Assembly: GCF_004343195.1 (NCBI RefSeq)
Contig: NZ_SMCR01000008.1
Location: 1-64,000 of the forward strand
Direction of reading: 5' to 3'
From: Biostraticola tofi
Lineage (GTDB): Bacteria > Pseudomonadota > Gammaproteobacteria > Enterobacterales > Enterobacteriaceae
Length of the DNA stretch: 64,000 nt
The notes beneath the pieces were generated by a model, which saw only the letters and a list, made by a program, of their open reading frames with translations, had not been told where the DNA came from and ran no database searches. The position numbers were made by a program, and so were the translations under genes. Below are positions 40,572-52,277 of this stretch, piece by piece. How positions within the stretch are numbered: position 1 is the first letter of the stretch; each line of letters starts with the position of its first letter.

Positions 40572-42698
40572 ATGAGCGCAATAGTGGTTGTATTGGCCGT
40601 ACTGTTTACCTGCGCTATTGGCTATGCGGGATACCGGGTATATAGAAAGCCGCGCATCATAGCTTCGATCAAACGGGTAGATTCCCTGCATCCGGTTCCC
40701 CGCAAACTGTCAAACGATGAACGTGCCGCTATCGAGCGCTATTTTCAGGTTAATAAATACCTGCAGCAGACCTCTCCTCAGGCGACGCCTCTACCAGAGT
40801 CCGGATCGCTGGCGCTGACCGCCCAAAGCGATAATATCTACGCAGTCACCCATGCCATCACCCGTTACGGCCTGGCTTCAGATGCGCCGCATAAATGGCG
40901 TTACTTTCTCGATAGCACCGAGGTACATCTGCCCCCGCTTTGGGAGCAATACATTGCTGACGACAACTATGTCGAACTGATTAAAACCGACAGCATACCG
41001 CTGGTCATTTCCCTGAACGGCCATTCCCTGGTGGACTATCTTTACGCCGCACCGCTGGTGGCGCCAAGTGCGCCGCAGCTGATGCCGAACTCATCGATGC
41101 GCGAGCAGGAAAACGAGCAGGTAGAGCTGCTTGATATCCGCAAGGAAACGCCCCAGGAACACGCGGTTAATCGCACTGCCGGCATCCGCGAAGCCGCCCT
41201 GTTCAGCCTGGTGCTGATACTGATGTTCCTCAGCCTGCTGGCGCCGGTAAGCGTGGTGCCCTGGCTTGCCGCCGCAGCAGTGATTTTTGCTGTCTGGGGC
41301 GGATGGCATCTTTTCCGCCGGCCTTCCGAGCGATCGCGCCAGGATATTCACTGCCTGCGCGGCACGCCCAAGCGCTGGGGTCTGTTCGGCGAATCGGACC
41401 AGGGCCGAATGAGCAGCGTTTCTCTCGGTATTATTGATCTTATCTATCCGCCACACTGGCAGCCATTTATCGATGCCGATCTGGGCAAAAAAACCGACGT
41501 CGACATTTACGTCAACCGGCAGGTAGTCAGACAAGGCCGTTTCCTGTCGTTGCATCATGAAATGATCAATTTCCCGGTACAGCGTTACCTGAAGAACTTA
41601 ATACTGCTTTGCAGCTCAGCGCTGGTGCTTTGCCTGCTGCAGGCTTATGTACCGCTGGCTTTGCCGTTGAAGCTGAGCATGGCCTGGCTGCAGGGCGCGC
41701 AGCACGTCCAGGCCATCGATGTCGATACCATGGAAAAGGCTGACCTGCGTATCGGCGATGCGCTTAATGCCAAGGGCAACGGTATGTGCCTGGTGGACTC
41801 GGGGCCGCCAAACGGCCCCGGAACACCATTTATGCCGTTTGACTGCTCTGGTATCTACTGGAATAAAGCCGCCCCACTCCCTCTGCCAGACTCCGATACG
41901 GTGGAGAAAGCCGAAGCCCTGCTGACGACCGCCAAACTGCAACTGCATCCGGTTCAATCCACCGATGGAAAAATCAATCCGGGCCTGGCCAGCGCCATTC
42001 AGAAATCCGGTATGACCCTGCTGGACAACTTTTCAGATATTGTGCTTAAAACCGATGCGTTATGTCATGATGAAGGGGACTGCCTTCGGTTGAAGAGCGC
42101 ACTGGTCAATCTGGCCAACGGCAAAAACTGGCCGGCAATCGTCAAGCGCGCCCATAACGGCTCGCTGCGGGGAATCAATGTCCTGCTGCGTCCCGTCAGC
42201 GCCGCCAATCTCGAGAACCTGATCGCCAACGCCACCTCCTCTTTTATCGTCAGCGAAACCCGAAGCGCCATCAATACGCTGAACAGCCCCTCCCCGGGCG
42301 GGTTCCTGATTCGCAGTGACGAAGGCAATACCCTGGTGAATCATCCCCAGCCGTCGGGTTCGCTGTATGACTACAGCGGGATTGAACAATGGCGCGAACT
42401 GCAGCGCCGGTCATCCATGCTGCTGCATACGCCGTTTCAGGCTCAGGGTATCATCACCCACCTCGGCACCGATGCCAACGGCACCCGCCACATCTCGTTA
42501 CGCAGCGAACCCGACATGGTGACCATATGGCGCTTTATCGGCACCAGCCTGCTGCTGCTGGTGGTGGTGGTCAGTATTGTGGTCAATGGCGTATTGCTGA
42601 TAAAACGACTGCGCAAAAGTCGCCACCGTACGCGTGATATCCAGCGCTACTATGAAAGCTGTTTCAATCCGGACCTGCCCGAAGCCCGACTGAAGTAA
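40572..42698 (+). CDS. igaA: IgaA, inner-membrane inhibitor of the Rcs phosphorelay
   Basis: Membrane protein that holds down RcsC/RcsD signalling until RcsF reports envelope damage; essential in Salmonella unless Rcs is lost. The 708-residue protein (E. coli YrfF 711) has an N-terminal helix (about 2-22), a cytoplasmic part with YFQVNKYLQQ, helices at about 205-250 and 335-360, a large periplasmic part with paired cysteines (about 400-480), and a last helix at about 655-680. Family blocks HKWRYFLDSTEVHLPPLWEQ and IDLIYPPHWQPF are intact. Confidence 0.94.
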   Translation: MSAIVVVLAVLFTCAIGYAGYRVYRKPRIIASIKRVDSLHPVPRKLSNDERAAIERYFQVNKYLQQTSPQATPLPESGSLALTAQSDNIYAVTHAITRYGLASDAPHKWRYFLDSTEVHLPPLWEQYIADDNYVELIKTDSIPLVISLNGHSLVDYLYAAPLVAPSAPQLMPNSSMREQENEQVELLDIRKETPQEHAVNRTAGIREAALFSLVLILMFLSLLAPVSVVPWLAAAAVIFAVWGGWHLFRRPSERSRQDIHCLRGTPKRWGLFGESDQGRMSSVSLGIIDLIYPPHWQPFIDADLGKKTDVDIYVNRQVVRQGRFLSLHHEMINFPVQRYLKNLILLCSSALVLCLLQAYVPLALPLKLSMAWLQGAQHVQAIDVDTMEKADLRIGDALNAKGNGMCLVDSGPPNGPGTPFMPFDCSGIYWNKAAPLPLPDSDTVEKAEALLTTAKLQLHPVQSTDGKINPGLASAIQKSGMTLLDNFSDIVLKTDALCHDEGDCLRLKSALVNLANGKNWPAIVKRAHNGSLRGINVLLRPVSAANLENLIANATSSFIVSETRSAINTLNSPSPGGFLIRSDEGNTLVNHPQPSGSLYDYSGIEQWRELQRRSSMLLHTPFQAQGIITHLGTDANGTRHISLRSEPDMVTIWRFIGTSLLLLVVVVSIVVNGVLLIKRLRKSRHRTRDIQRYYESCFNPDLPEARLK

Positions 42699-42814
42699 CC
42701 GCTCTCGGCGCCCCTTACCGCCTGATTTATGCTACCCTGTCAGCATGCACTGGCCCTCGGGCCGACCCCGCGTACGCAAACGTCCAACAGCCATACACCC
42801 TTTCTGGAGTTATC

Positions 42815-43515
42815 ATGCCATCAGCCGTCGACTGGCGTAACATTGATACCGTCATACTGGATATGGACGGTACCTTGCTGAATTGGCGTTCGACAGCCAT
42901 TTCTGGCTGACGCTGGTGCCGCAGGCGCTCAGCCAGCAACGTGATGTTCCCCTTGAGCGCGCCCGCGAGCTTATCCATGACGAGTATCTGTCGGTACGCC
43001 ACACCCTGAACTGGTATTGCTTTGATTACTGGAGCCAGCGCCTGGGACTGGATATCCGCCGGATGACCGCTGAACTGGGGCATACAGTGCGCCTGCGCGA
43101 GGATACCCTGCCCTTTCTGGCGGCCCTCAGGCAGCACGGACGGCGCACACTGCTGCTGACCAACGCCCATCCTGACGGGCTGGCGGTAAAAATGACGCAC
43201 ACCAGACTCGACCAGCACCTTGATATAATACTTTCTACCCATACATTTGGTTATCCGAAGGAAGATCAGCGTCTGTGGCGGCAGGTCCGGCAGCAGACCG
43301 GTTTTGATCCAGAGCGGACCCTGTTTATTGATGACAATGAAGCCATTCTCGATGCGGCCACTGCCTTTGGCATACGCTATTGCCTTGGCGTGAGTAATCC
43401 TGACTCAACCGTCAACGCTCAGGTCTTCCAGCGACACAGCGCGCTTGATGATTATCGTACGCTGCTGCCGGCACTGGCTCTGGCCTTCACCGCAGCGGTA
43501 ACATCGGAGGGGTAA
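42815..43515 (+). pseudogene. yrfG: HAD-family phosphatase YrfG, split by a frameshift
   Basis: GMP/IMP nucleotidase family. The ATG at 42815 (GGAG upstream) opens MPSAVDWRNIDTVILDMDGT, containing HAD motif I, but this frame stops at 42908-42910 after 31 codons. The rest (from LAFDSHFW on, with motifs LLLTNAHP, YPKEDQRLW and LFIDDNEAILDAA) lies in another frame, starting at 42883. One base is missing at about 42881-42885: adding a T would restore LLNLAFDSHFW, as in E. coli. The downstream part alone lacks the catalytic aspartate. The stop overlaps the hslR ATG (TAATG). Sequencing error cannot be excluded. Confidence 0.85.
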
Positions 43516-43928
43516 TGAAAAACAGCGATAAAGATCAGGAGCAGGCTCTCAGGCTCGACAAATGGCTTTGGGCCGCCCGATTTTACAAGACTCGTGCCAT
43601 CGCCCGCGAGATGATTGAAGGCGGTAAAGTCCATTACAACGGTCAGCGTACCAAACCAGGAAAAGTCGTAGAAACCGGTGCCCGGCTTACGCTTCGCCAG
43701 GGCAACGAAGAACGCACAGTGGAAGTGCTGGCGCTAACGGCACAGCGACGGCCGGCAAAAGATGCGCAACTGCTCTACAGTGAAACGGCCGAAAGCATTG
43801 TAAAACGGGAAAAAGTGGCGGTGGCTAGAAAAATGAATGCGCTGACCATGCCCCATCCAGACCGGCGTCCGGATAAAAAAGAGCGCCGTAATCTTATCAA
43901 ATTTAAACATGGCGAATCGGAAGAATGA
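43515..43928 (+). CDS. hslR: Ribosome-associated heat-shock protein Hsp15
   Basis: RNA-binding protein that recycles stalled free 50S subunits carrying nascent chains with tRNA. The 137-residue protein has an S4 domain at about 11-75 (LRLDKWLWAARFYKTRAIAR, then MIEGGKVHYNGQRTKPG) and a basic C-terminal extension. Start overlaps the yrfG stop by one base. hslO follows after 30 bp. Confidence 0.96.
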   Translation: MKNSDKDQEQALRLDKWLWAARFYKTRAIAREMIEGGKVHYNGQRTKPGKVVETGARLTLRQGNEERTVEVLALTAQRRPAKDAQLLYSETAESIVKREKVAVARKMNALTMPHPDRRPDKKERRNLIKFKHGESEE

Positions 43929-43958
43929 TCCTCCGGTCGCCCCGTCAGAGAGAAAGCT

Positions 43959-44837
43959 ATGACTATTCGTGACCAGTTACACCGTTATCTGTTTGAAAAT
44001 TATGCCGTGCGCGGTGAACTGGTTTCACTGTACGACACCTATCGGCAGGTATTGGGGCAGCATGATTACCCGGCGCCGGTCAAGTCGCTGCTGGGCGAAA
44101 TGCTGGTCGCCACCAGCCTGCTTACCGCAACGCTTAAGTTTGATGGAGAAATCACCGTGCAGCTGCAGGGCGATGGCCCGCTGCGCCTGGCGGTGATAAA
44201 CGGCGATGATAAGCAGAACATGCGCGGCGTGGCGCGCATCAACGGCGACATCGCCGATGATAGCAGCCTGCATGAGATGGTCGGCAAAGGCTATCTGGTG
44301 ATTACGCTGACGCCGAAGGAAGGTGAACGTTATCAGGGCGTGGTTGGGCTGGAAGGGGATTCGCTGGCGGAATGCATTGAAAACTATTTTATGCAGTCCG
44401 AACAGTTGCCGACCCGTCTGTTTATCCGCACCGGTATGCTTGATGAGCAGGTCGCCGCTGCCGGCATGCTGCTGCAGGTTCTGCCTGCCCAAGAGACCAG
44501 CCCTGACGACTTCGATCATCTGGTACAGCTGACCGCCACCGTCAAAGGCGAGGAACTCTTCGCCCTGCCGGCCAACGACGTGCTTTATCGTCTTTATCAT
44601 CAGGATGAGGTTACGCTTTATCCCCCGCAACCGGTACAGTTCCTCTGTACCTGTTCGCGCCAGCGCTGCGCTGATGCACTGATGACGCTGTCAGAGCAGG
44701 ATCTGCAGGAAATGCTGACTGAAGATGATGTCATTTCAATGAAGTGTGACTTTTGCGGTACCAGCTACAGCTTCAATGCGGCGGAAGTCGCCGAAATAAA
44801 ACAGTATGGCGCGGACGATAATACTACCGTGCATTGA
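43959..44837 (+). CDS. hslO: Redox-regulated chaperone Hsp33
   Basis: Cytoplasmic holdase activated by oxidative unfolding. The 292-residue protein (E. coli 292) has the chaperone domain (about 1-180) and a C-terminal redox switch in which zinc is held by Cys230, Cys232 (LCTCSRQ) and Cys263, Cys266 (KCDFCG). All four ligands are intact. It shares a transcription unit with yrfG and hslR and ends at a strong terminator. Confidence 0.97.
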   Translation: MTIRDQLHRYLFENYAVRGELVSLYDTYRQVLGQHDYPAPVKSLLGEMLVATSLLTATLKFDGEITVQLQGDGPLRLAVINGDDKQNMRGVARINGDIADDSSLHEMVGKGYLVITLTPKEGERYQGVVGLEGDSLAECIENYFMQSEQLPTRLFIRTGMLDEQVAAAGMLLQVLPAQETSPDDFDHLVQLTATVKGEELFALPANDVLYRLYHQDEVTLYPPQPVQFLCTCSRQRCADALMTLSEQDLQEMLTEDDVISMKCDFCGTSYSFNAAEVAEIKQYGADDNTTVH

Positions 44838-44855
44838 TTCAAATAGAGCAATAAG

Positions 44856-44895
44856 GTGCCCATAACGTCAGTGAATGGGCACTTTTTTTTATTTC
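44856..44895 (+). terminator. Rho-independent terminator of hslR-hslO
   Basis: An 8-bp stem GTGCCCAT / ATGGGCAC (44856-44863, 44875-44882) is followed by eight T, directly downstream of hslO. Confidence 0.92.
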
Positions 44896-45044
44896 TAACA
44901 TCTGCAAAAAAATCCCTGCGCCAGCTCTCATATCGGATTAAATCCCCCCTTAAGTAAGTTAATTCATGACGGACTTCCCAGCTAAATAAGGGATAATGCC
45001 TAGACTCTTAGCCAGAACTTATTTGCAAACTAAGGAGCAGTGCC

Positions 45045-46664
45045 ATGGCAAGTAACGGTATTACTTCGCATGATTTGCTCGGTTACGGAATTACCGACAG
45101 CAGCGAAATTATCTACAACCCAGACTACGCGCTATTATTCCAGGAAGAGACCGCGCCTTCCCTGGAAGGATTCGAGAGGGGCACCGTCACCCAATCCGGC
45201 GCCGTAGCGGTGGACACCGGTATTTTTACCGGGCGCTCTCCAAAAGATAAATATATCGTCCGTGATGACCTTACGCGCGATACCCTGTGGTGGTCTGATC
45301 AGGGCAAAGGCAACAACGATAATCATCCGCTGAGCCAGGAAACCTGGTCTGAACTGAAGCGTCTGGTCGCACATCAGCTGTCAGGCAAGCGCCTGTTTGT
45401 GGTCGATGCCTTTTGTGGCGCCAACCCCGACAGCCGGCTGAAAGTGCGCTTCATTACGGAAGTGGCCTGGCAGGCGCATTTTGTCAAAAACATGTTCATC
45501 ACGCCCAGCGATGGGGAACTGGCCGGCTTCACGCCGGACTTCGTGGTGATGAACGGGTCCAAGTGCACCAACCCGCGCTGGCAGGAACACGGGCTCAACT
45601 CGGAGAACTTCGTCGCCTTCAATCTTACCGAAGGGGTTCAGCTGATCGGCGGAACCTGGTATGGCGGCGAGATGAAAAAAGGGCTGTTCTCGGTGATGAA
45701 CTACCTGCTGCCCCTTAAAGGCATTGCCTCCATGCACTGCTCCGCCAACGTCGGCAATGATGACGATGTGGCGGTATTCTTCGGCTTATCCGGCACCGGT
45801 AAAACCACACTGTCGACCGATCCTCATCGGCGTCTTATCGGCGATGATGAGCACGGCTGGGACGATGACGGGGTATTCAATTTTGAGGGCGGATGCTATG
45901 CCAAGACCATTCGCCTGTCAGAGGCGGCGGAACCGGAGATTTTCAAAGCCATCAGGCGAGATGCCCTGCTCGAAAACGTGGTGGTGCGGGCTGACGGCAG
46001 CGTTGATTATGACGACGGCAGCAAAACCGAAAATACCCGCGTTTCCTATCCGATCCATCACATCGATAATATCGTCAAGCCGGTGTCTAAAGCAGGCCAC
46101 GCCTCGCGGGTTATTTTCCTGACAGCGGATGCCTTCGGCGTTTTACCGCCGGTAGCCTGCCTGTCGGTGGAACAGGCCCAATATCACTTCCTGTCAGGCT
46201 TTACCGCCAAGCTGGCCGGCACCGAACGCGGCGTTACCACCCCGCTGCCGACCTTTTCGGCCTGCTTCGGCGCCGCTTTCCTGTCCCTCCACCCGACCCA
46301 GTATGCGCAAGTGCTGGCCAAGCGGATGAACAGCGCCGGTGCCAGGGCTTACCTGGTCAATACTGGCTGGAATGGAAGCGGCAAGCGTATTTCCCTGAAG
46401 GATACCCGAGCCATCATCAATGCAATCCTCAGCGGTGAAATTGACGATGCCCCGGCCGTTACGCTGCCGATATTCAACCTGCAGATACCCACCGGGCTTT
46501 CAGGGGTAGACAGCCAGATCCTCGATCCACGCCTGACTTACCCGTCAGCGGCACAGTGGCAGGAGAAGGCGCAAGACCTTGCCAAGCGCTTTATCAACAA
46601 CTTTGATAAGTATACCGACACCCCGGCTGGACAGGCGCTGGTGCAAGCGGGTCCGGTGCGTTGA
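45045..46664 (+). CDS. pckA: Phosphoenolpyruvate carboxykinase (ATP)
   Basis: Gluconeogenic enzyme converting oxaloacetate and ATP to PEP, ADP and CO2. The 539-residue protein (E. coli 540) has the P-loop GLSGTGKT at 247-254, the PEPCK metal/oxaloacetate segments [14 protein letters not shown] and [20 protein letters not shown], and [10 protein letters not shown] near the C terminus. AAGGAG precedes the ATG. In E. coli yhgE lies between hslO and pckA; here it does not. Confidence 0.98.
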   Translation: MASNGITSHDLLGYGITDSSEIIYNPDYALLFQEETAPSLEGFERGTVTQSGAVAVDTGIFTGRSPKDKYIVRDDLTRDTLWWSDQGKGNNDNHPLSQETWSELKRLVAHQLSGKRLFVVDAFCGANPDSRLKVRFITEVAWQAHFVKNMFITPSDGELAGFTPDFVVMNGSKCTNPRWQEHGLNSENFVAFNLTEGVQLIGGTWYGGEMKKGLFSVMNYLLPLKGIASMHCSANVGNDDDVAVFFGLSGTGKTTLSTDPHRRLIGDDEHGWDDDGVFNFEGGCYAKTIRLSEAAEPEIFKAIRRDALLENVVVRADGSVDYDDGSKTENTRVSYPIHHIDNIVKPVSKAGHASRVIFLTADAFGVLPPVACLSVEQAQYHFLSGFTAKLAGTERGVTTPLPTFSACFGAAFLSLHPTQYAQVLAKRMNSAGARAYLVNTGWNGSGKRISLKDTRAIINAILSGEIDDAPAVTLPIFNLQIPTGLSGVDSQILDPRLTYPSAAQWQEKAQDLAKRFINNFDKYTDTPAGQALVQAGPVR

Positions 46665-46753
46665 GTTTCTGTCCGGGTCCTGCAGAGCCCGCTCCCGCCC
46701 TGGCGCATGACCGCCTGGTTAAATCGGCGGCTTAACGCTCGGCAGCTGCCTGG

Positions 46754-48822
<2,069 letters not shown>

Positions 48823-49051
48823 TGATTCTCTCCTGAAGGCGATACGCCCCTAATGGGTATTGTTCAAAAAGGTGTGTAACACTGACAGCGGTTTCAGATG
48901 TATATTCTTAGTGAAATTGTTACAAAGCATATGAAAATACGTGTTTCTCAACACTTCTCTCTATTTTTATCTCTGATGATACCATTAGCTGGGTAAATGA
49001 AACGCCACTCATCGGCTAATTCTCATTATTAAAAATATTATTAACAGTCAA

Positions 49052-49540
49052 TTAATCTGTTTCTATCGGACCCGTGTAGGAAATGGCCGTAACGTACCAG
49101 GTTTTCAATCCATCGGGCGTCTGCACCTGCGCCTCCTCATCTTTGGCCTTTTTCAATAAGGCGCGCGCCATGGGTGAATCGATTGAAATATGCCCTTTGT
49201 GCCGGTAGATTTCATCCGGCCCGACAATCCGAAATGATTTTATCTCTCCCTGCTCATTTTCGATCTCTACCCAGGCGCCAAAAAACACCCGCCCTTCCTG
49301 CTGCGGGGAATAATCAACAATCCTGGCTTCCTTCAGCACCTTGCGTAAATAACGAACCCGACGGTCAATTTCACGCAGTATTTTTTTATTATAATGATAA
49401 TCAGCATTCTCACTGCGGTCGCCAAGGCTGGCAGCCCAGGAGACCTTTTCAGTGATCTCCGGCCGGTAGCGCTTCCAGAGATGGTCAAGTTCATCCTGCA
49501 GTTCCTGATAGCCCTGGCGCGTAAGCAAGTTGGTTTTCAT
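49052..49540 (-). CDS. greB: Transcription elongation factor GreB
   Basis: Stimulates RNA polymerase to cleave backtracked transcripts. The protein has an N-terminal coiled coil with the catalytic acidic tip WAASLGDRSENADYHYNKK and a C-terminal FKBP-like domain (VFFGAWVEIENEQGE, SPMARALLKK). The start at 49540 (MKTNLLTRQGYQEL, 162 residues) fits the family; ATG at 49552 with a weak GGA is an alternative. In E. coli greB is read away from ompR and in the same direction as tex; here it reads in the ompR direction. Confidence 0.93.
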   Translation of the reverse strand: MKTNLLTRQGYQELQDELDHLWKRYRPEITEKVSWAASLGDRSENADYHYNKKILREIDRRVRYLRKVLKEARIVDYSPQQEGRVFFGAWVEIENEQGEIKSFRIVGPDEIYRHKGHISIDSPMARALLKKAKDEEAQVQTPDGLKTWYVTAISYTGPIETD

Positions 49541-49710
49541 TATGCGGGTCATTGAGTCCGTGGTGTTTAATAGGAAAATATACCATAGACCGTTCTTAGG
49601 CACAGGGGTCGCGTGCCGGTTTACCCCTGCCCTCGGCTGGCATTTTATCGCCGCAATACGTATAACTGTCCTCTGCCCCAGTAACCTCTAACTGATGACC
49701 AGAAAACAGA

Positions 49711-52059
49711 ATGATGAATGAGCCAATGAACCGCCTGATCGCCGGTGAACTGAAAGCCCGTCCTGAGCAGGTAGACGCCGCCATACGCCTGCTGGACGAA
49801 GGCAACACCGTCCCGTTTATTTCCCGCTACCGTAAAGAAGTTACCGGCGGTCTGGATGATACCCAGTTGCGTCAGTTGGAAACCCGCCTCGGTTATCTGC
49901 GTGAACTGGAAGAACGCCGACAGACTATTCTGAAATCCATCGACGAGCAGGGAAAACTGACGGCAGAACTGTCCGGCGCCATTAACGGTACGCTGAGCAA
50001 GACTGAGCTGGAAGATTTATATCTGCCGTTCAAGCCTAAACGCCGCACCCGTGGGCAAATTGCCATTGAAGCCGGGCTCGAACCTCTGGCGCAGTCATTA
50101 TGGCAGGACCCCTCCCAACTGCCGGAAACACTGGCGGCCCAGTACGTGGATGCGGATAAGGGCATCGCCGATACCAAAGCAGCGCTGGACGGGGCCCGCT
50201 ACATCCTTATGGAACGTTTTTCAGAAGATGCCGCCCTGCTGTCCAAGGTGCGTGATTATCTGTGGAAAAATGCTCACTTGGTCGCGCGGGTCATTCCCGG
50301 CAAGGAAGAAGAAGGTGCTAAATTCCGCGATTACTTCGCCCACCAGGAGCCCTTGTCACAGGTGCCATCCCACCGGGCGCTGGCGATGTTTCGCGGTCGC
50401 AATGAGGGTATTTTGCAATTGGCCCTCAATGCGGATCCCCACCATGATGAACCGCCTAAGGAAAGCTATTGCGAGCAAATGATCAGTGATCATCTTCAAG
50501 TTCGCTTCAATCAGGCACCGGCAGATGCCTGGCGTAAGGCGGTCATTAACTGGACCTGGCGCATCAAGATCCTGCTACATCTGGAAACCGAGCTGATGGG
50601 CAGCATCCGCGAAAAAGCGGAAGAAGAAGCAATCAATGTGTTCGCCCGTAACATGCATGACCTGCTGATGGCCGCACCGGCCGGCCTGCGCGCCACCATG
50701 GGGCTGGATCCGGGGCTGCGTACCGGGGTAAAAGTGGCGGTGGTCGATGCGACCGGCAAACTGGTCGCCTATGACCAGATTTATCCCCATACCGGCCAGA
50801 CGGCAAAAGCGGCAGCGACAGTGGCAGCCTTGTGCGTCAAGCATCAGGTAGAGCTGGTAGCAATCGGTAACGGTACCGCTTCCCGTGAGACGGAACGCTT
50901 CTTCGCCGAGGTACAAAAACAATACCCAGCGGTCAACGCTCAGAAGGTGATTGTCAGCGAAGCCGGAGCCTCGGTGTATTCAGCCTCGGAGCTGGCGGCG
51001 CAGGAGTTTCCTGATTTGGATGTATCGATTCGCGGCGCGGTCTCTATCGCACGTCGACTACAGGATCCGCTGGCGGAGCTGGTGAAGATTGATCCCAAAT
51101 CCATCGGTGTCGGCCAGTATCAGCATGACGTCAGCCAAAGCCAACTGGCGAAAAAGCTAGATACCGTGGTCGAGGACTGCGTTAACGCCGTCGGCGTTGA
51201 TTTGAATACCGCCTCGGTGCCGCTACTGGTGCGCGTTGCCGGCCTGACGCGAATGATGGCGCAGAATATCGTTAACTGGCGTGATGAAAACGGTCGCTTT
51301 GTTGAACGCAGCCAGTTGCTCAAGATAGGTCGACTGGGTCCAAAGGCCTTTGAACAATGCGCCGGCTTCTTGCGCATCAACCAGGGTCGTAATCCGCTGG
51401 ATGCGTCAACGGTGCATCCGGAAAGCTATCCGGTAGTGGAACGTATCCTGCAGGCCACCACCTCTACGCTTGAACAGCTGATGGGCAACTCAACCACGCT
51501 GCGCTCGCTGGATGCCGCCCGCTTTACCGATGAGCGGGTCGGCCTGCCGACGGTAAACGATATTATCCGCGAGCTGGAAAAACCGGGACGAGACCCGCGC
51601 CCTGAGTTCAAAACCGCCACCTTCGCCGAAGGCGTTGAACACCTGCAGGACCTTACGCTTGGGATGATCCTGGAAGGAACGGTGACCAACGTCACCAACT
51701 TTGGCGCCTTTGTCGATATTGGCGTTCACCAGGACGGTCTGGTCCATATCTCTTCCCTGTCCGACAAATTTATCGATGACCCGCATAAAGTGGTCAAAGC
51801 GGGCGATATCGTGAAGGTCAAAGTGATGGACGTGGATTTGGCCCGTAAGCGTATCGCACTGACCATGCGCCTGGATGAGCAACCGGGCGAAACCAGCGCA
51901 CGCCGCTCAGACCGGGATAACAGCGACAGGCCGCGAAATAACCCGGGCCGACCTACGCCGCGGTCAGGTCAGAGCAAAGGCCGCCAAAACAGTCAGGCAC
52001 CTGCCGGCAACAGCGCCTTCGGCGATGCATTGGCCGCGGCGTTTGGCAAGAAAAGCTGA
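49711..52059 (+). CDS. tex: Transcription accessory protein Tex (YhgF)
   Basis: Nucleic-acid-binding protein of 782 residues (E. coli 773) influencing transcription and survival. Order of domains: N-terminal helical region (about 1-190), YqgF/RNase-H-like domain with [16 protein letters not shown] (about 330), helix-hairpin-helix region (about 500-560) and an S1 RNA-binding domain (about 650-725, [20 protein letters not shown]). A charged Arg/Asn/Gln-rich tail follows. It is divergent from greB, 170 bp apart. Confidence 0.96.
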   Translation: MMNEPMNRLIAGELKARPEQVDAAIRLLDEGNTVPFISRYRKEVTGGLDDTQLRQLETRLGYLRELEERRQTILKSIDEQGKLTAELSGAINGTLSKTELEDLYLPFKPKRRTRGQIAIEAGLEPLAQSLWQDPSQLPETLAAQYVDADKGIADTKAALDGARYILMERFSEDAALLSKVRDYLWKNAHLVARVIPGKEEEGAKFRDYFAHQEPLSQVPSHRALAMFRGRNEGILQLALNADPHHDEPPKESYCEQMISDHLQVRFNQAPADAWRKAVINWTWRIKILLHLETELMGSIREKAEEEAINVFARNMHDLLMAAPAGLRATMGLDPGLRTGVKVAVVDATGKLVAYDQIYPHTGQTAKAAATVAALCVKHQVELVAIGNGTASRETERFFAEVQKQYPAVNAQKVIVSEAGASVYSASELAAQEFPDLDVSIRGAVSIARRLQDPLAELVKIDPKSIGVGQYQHDVSQSQLAKKLDTVVEDCVNAVGVDLNTASVPLLVRVAGLTRMMAQNIVNWRDENGRFVERSQLLKIGRLGPKAFEQCAGFLRINQGRNPLDASTVHPESYPVVERILQATTSTLEQLMGNSTTLRSLDAARFTDERVGLPTVNDIIRELEKPGRDPRPEFKTATFAEGVEHLQDLTLGMILEGTVTNVTNFGAFVDIGVHQDGLVHISSLSDKFIDDPHKVVKAGDIVKVKVMDVDLARKRIALTMRLDEQPGETSARRSDRDNSDRPRNNPGRPTPRSGQSKGRQNSQAPAGNSAFGDALAAAFGKKS

Positions 52060-52067
52060 TTCACCCC

Positions 52068-52093
52068 AGCGGCGGCCCTCGGTCGCCGCTTTT
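52068..52093 (+). terminator. Rho-independent terminator of tex
   Basis: AGCGGCG / CGCCGCT (7-bp stem, 9-nt loop) followed by TTT starts 8 bp after the tex stop. The remaining 184 bp to the next gene show no recognised element. Confidence 0.6.
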
Positions 52094-52277
52094 GCCGCAA
52101 AAAAATAGCCCGCACCATACTCGTTGAAATCAATGCGCTTTTATCATTGCTGCCCCTTCACCGCCGCTCATATTCGGACAACACTGTTTGCGCTTTCAGG
52201 TTCAATGGCTACATTGTCAACAGGGCTTGAATGCCACGGTCATGGGATCACGGATATCGTCACATCAACAAGGTGCA

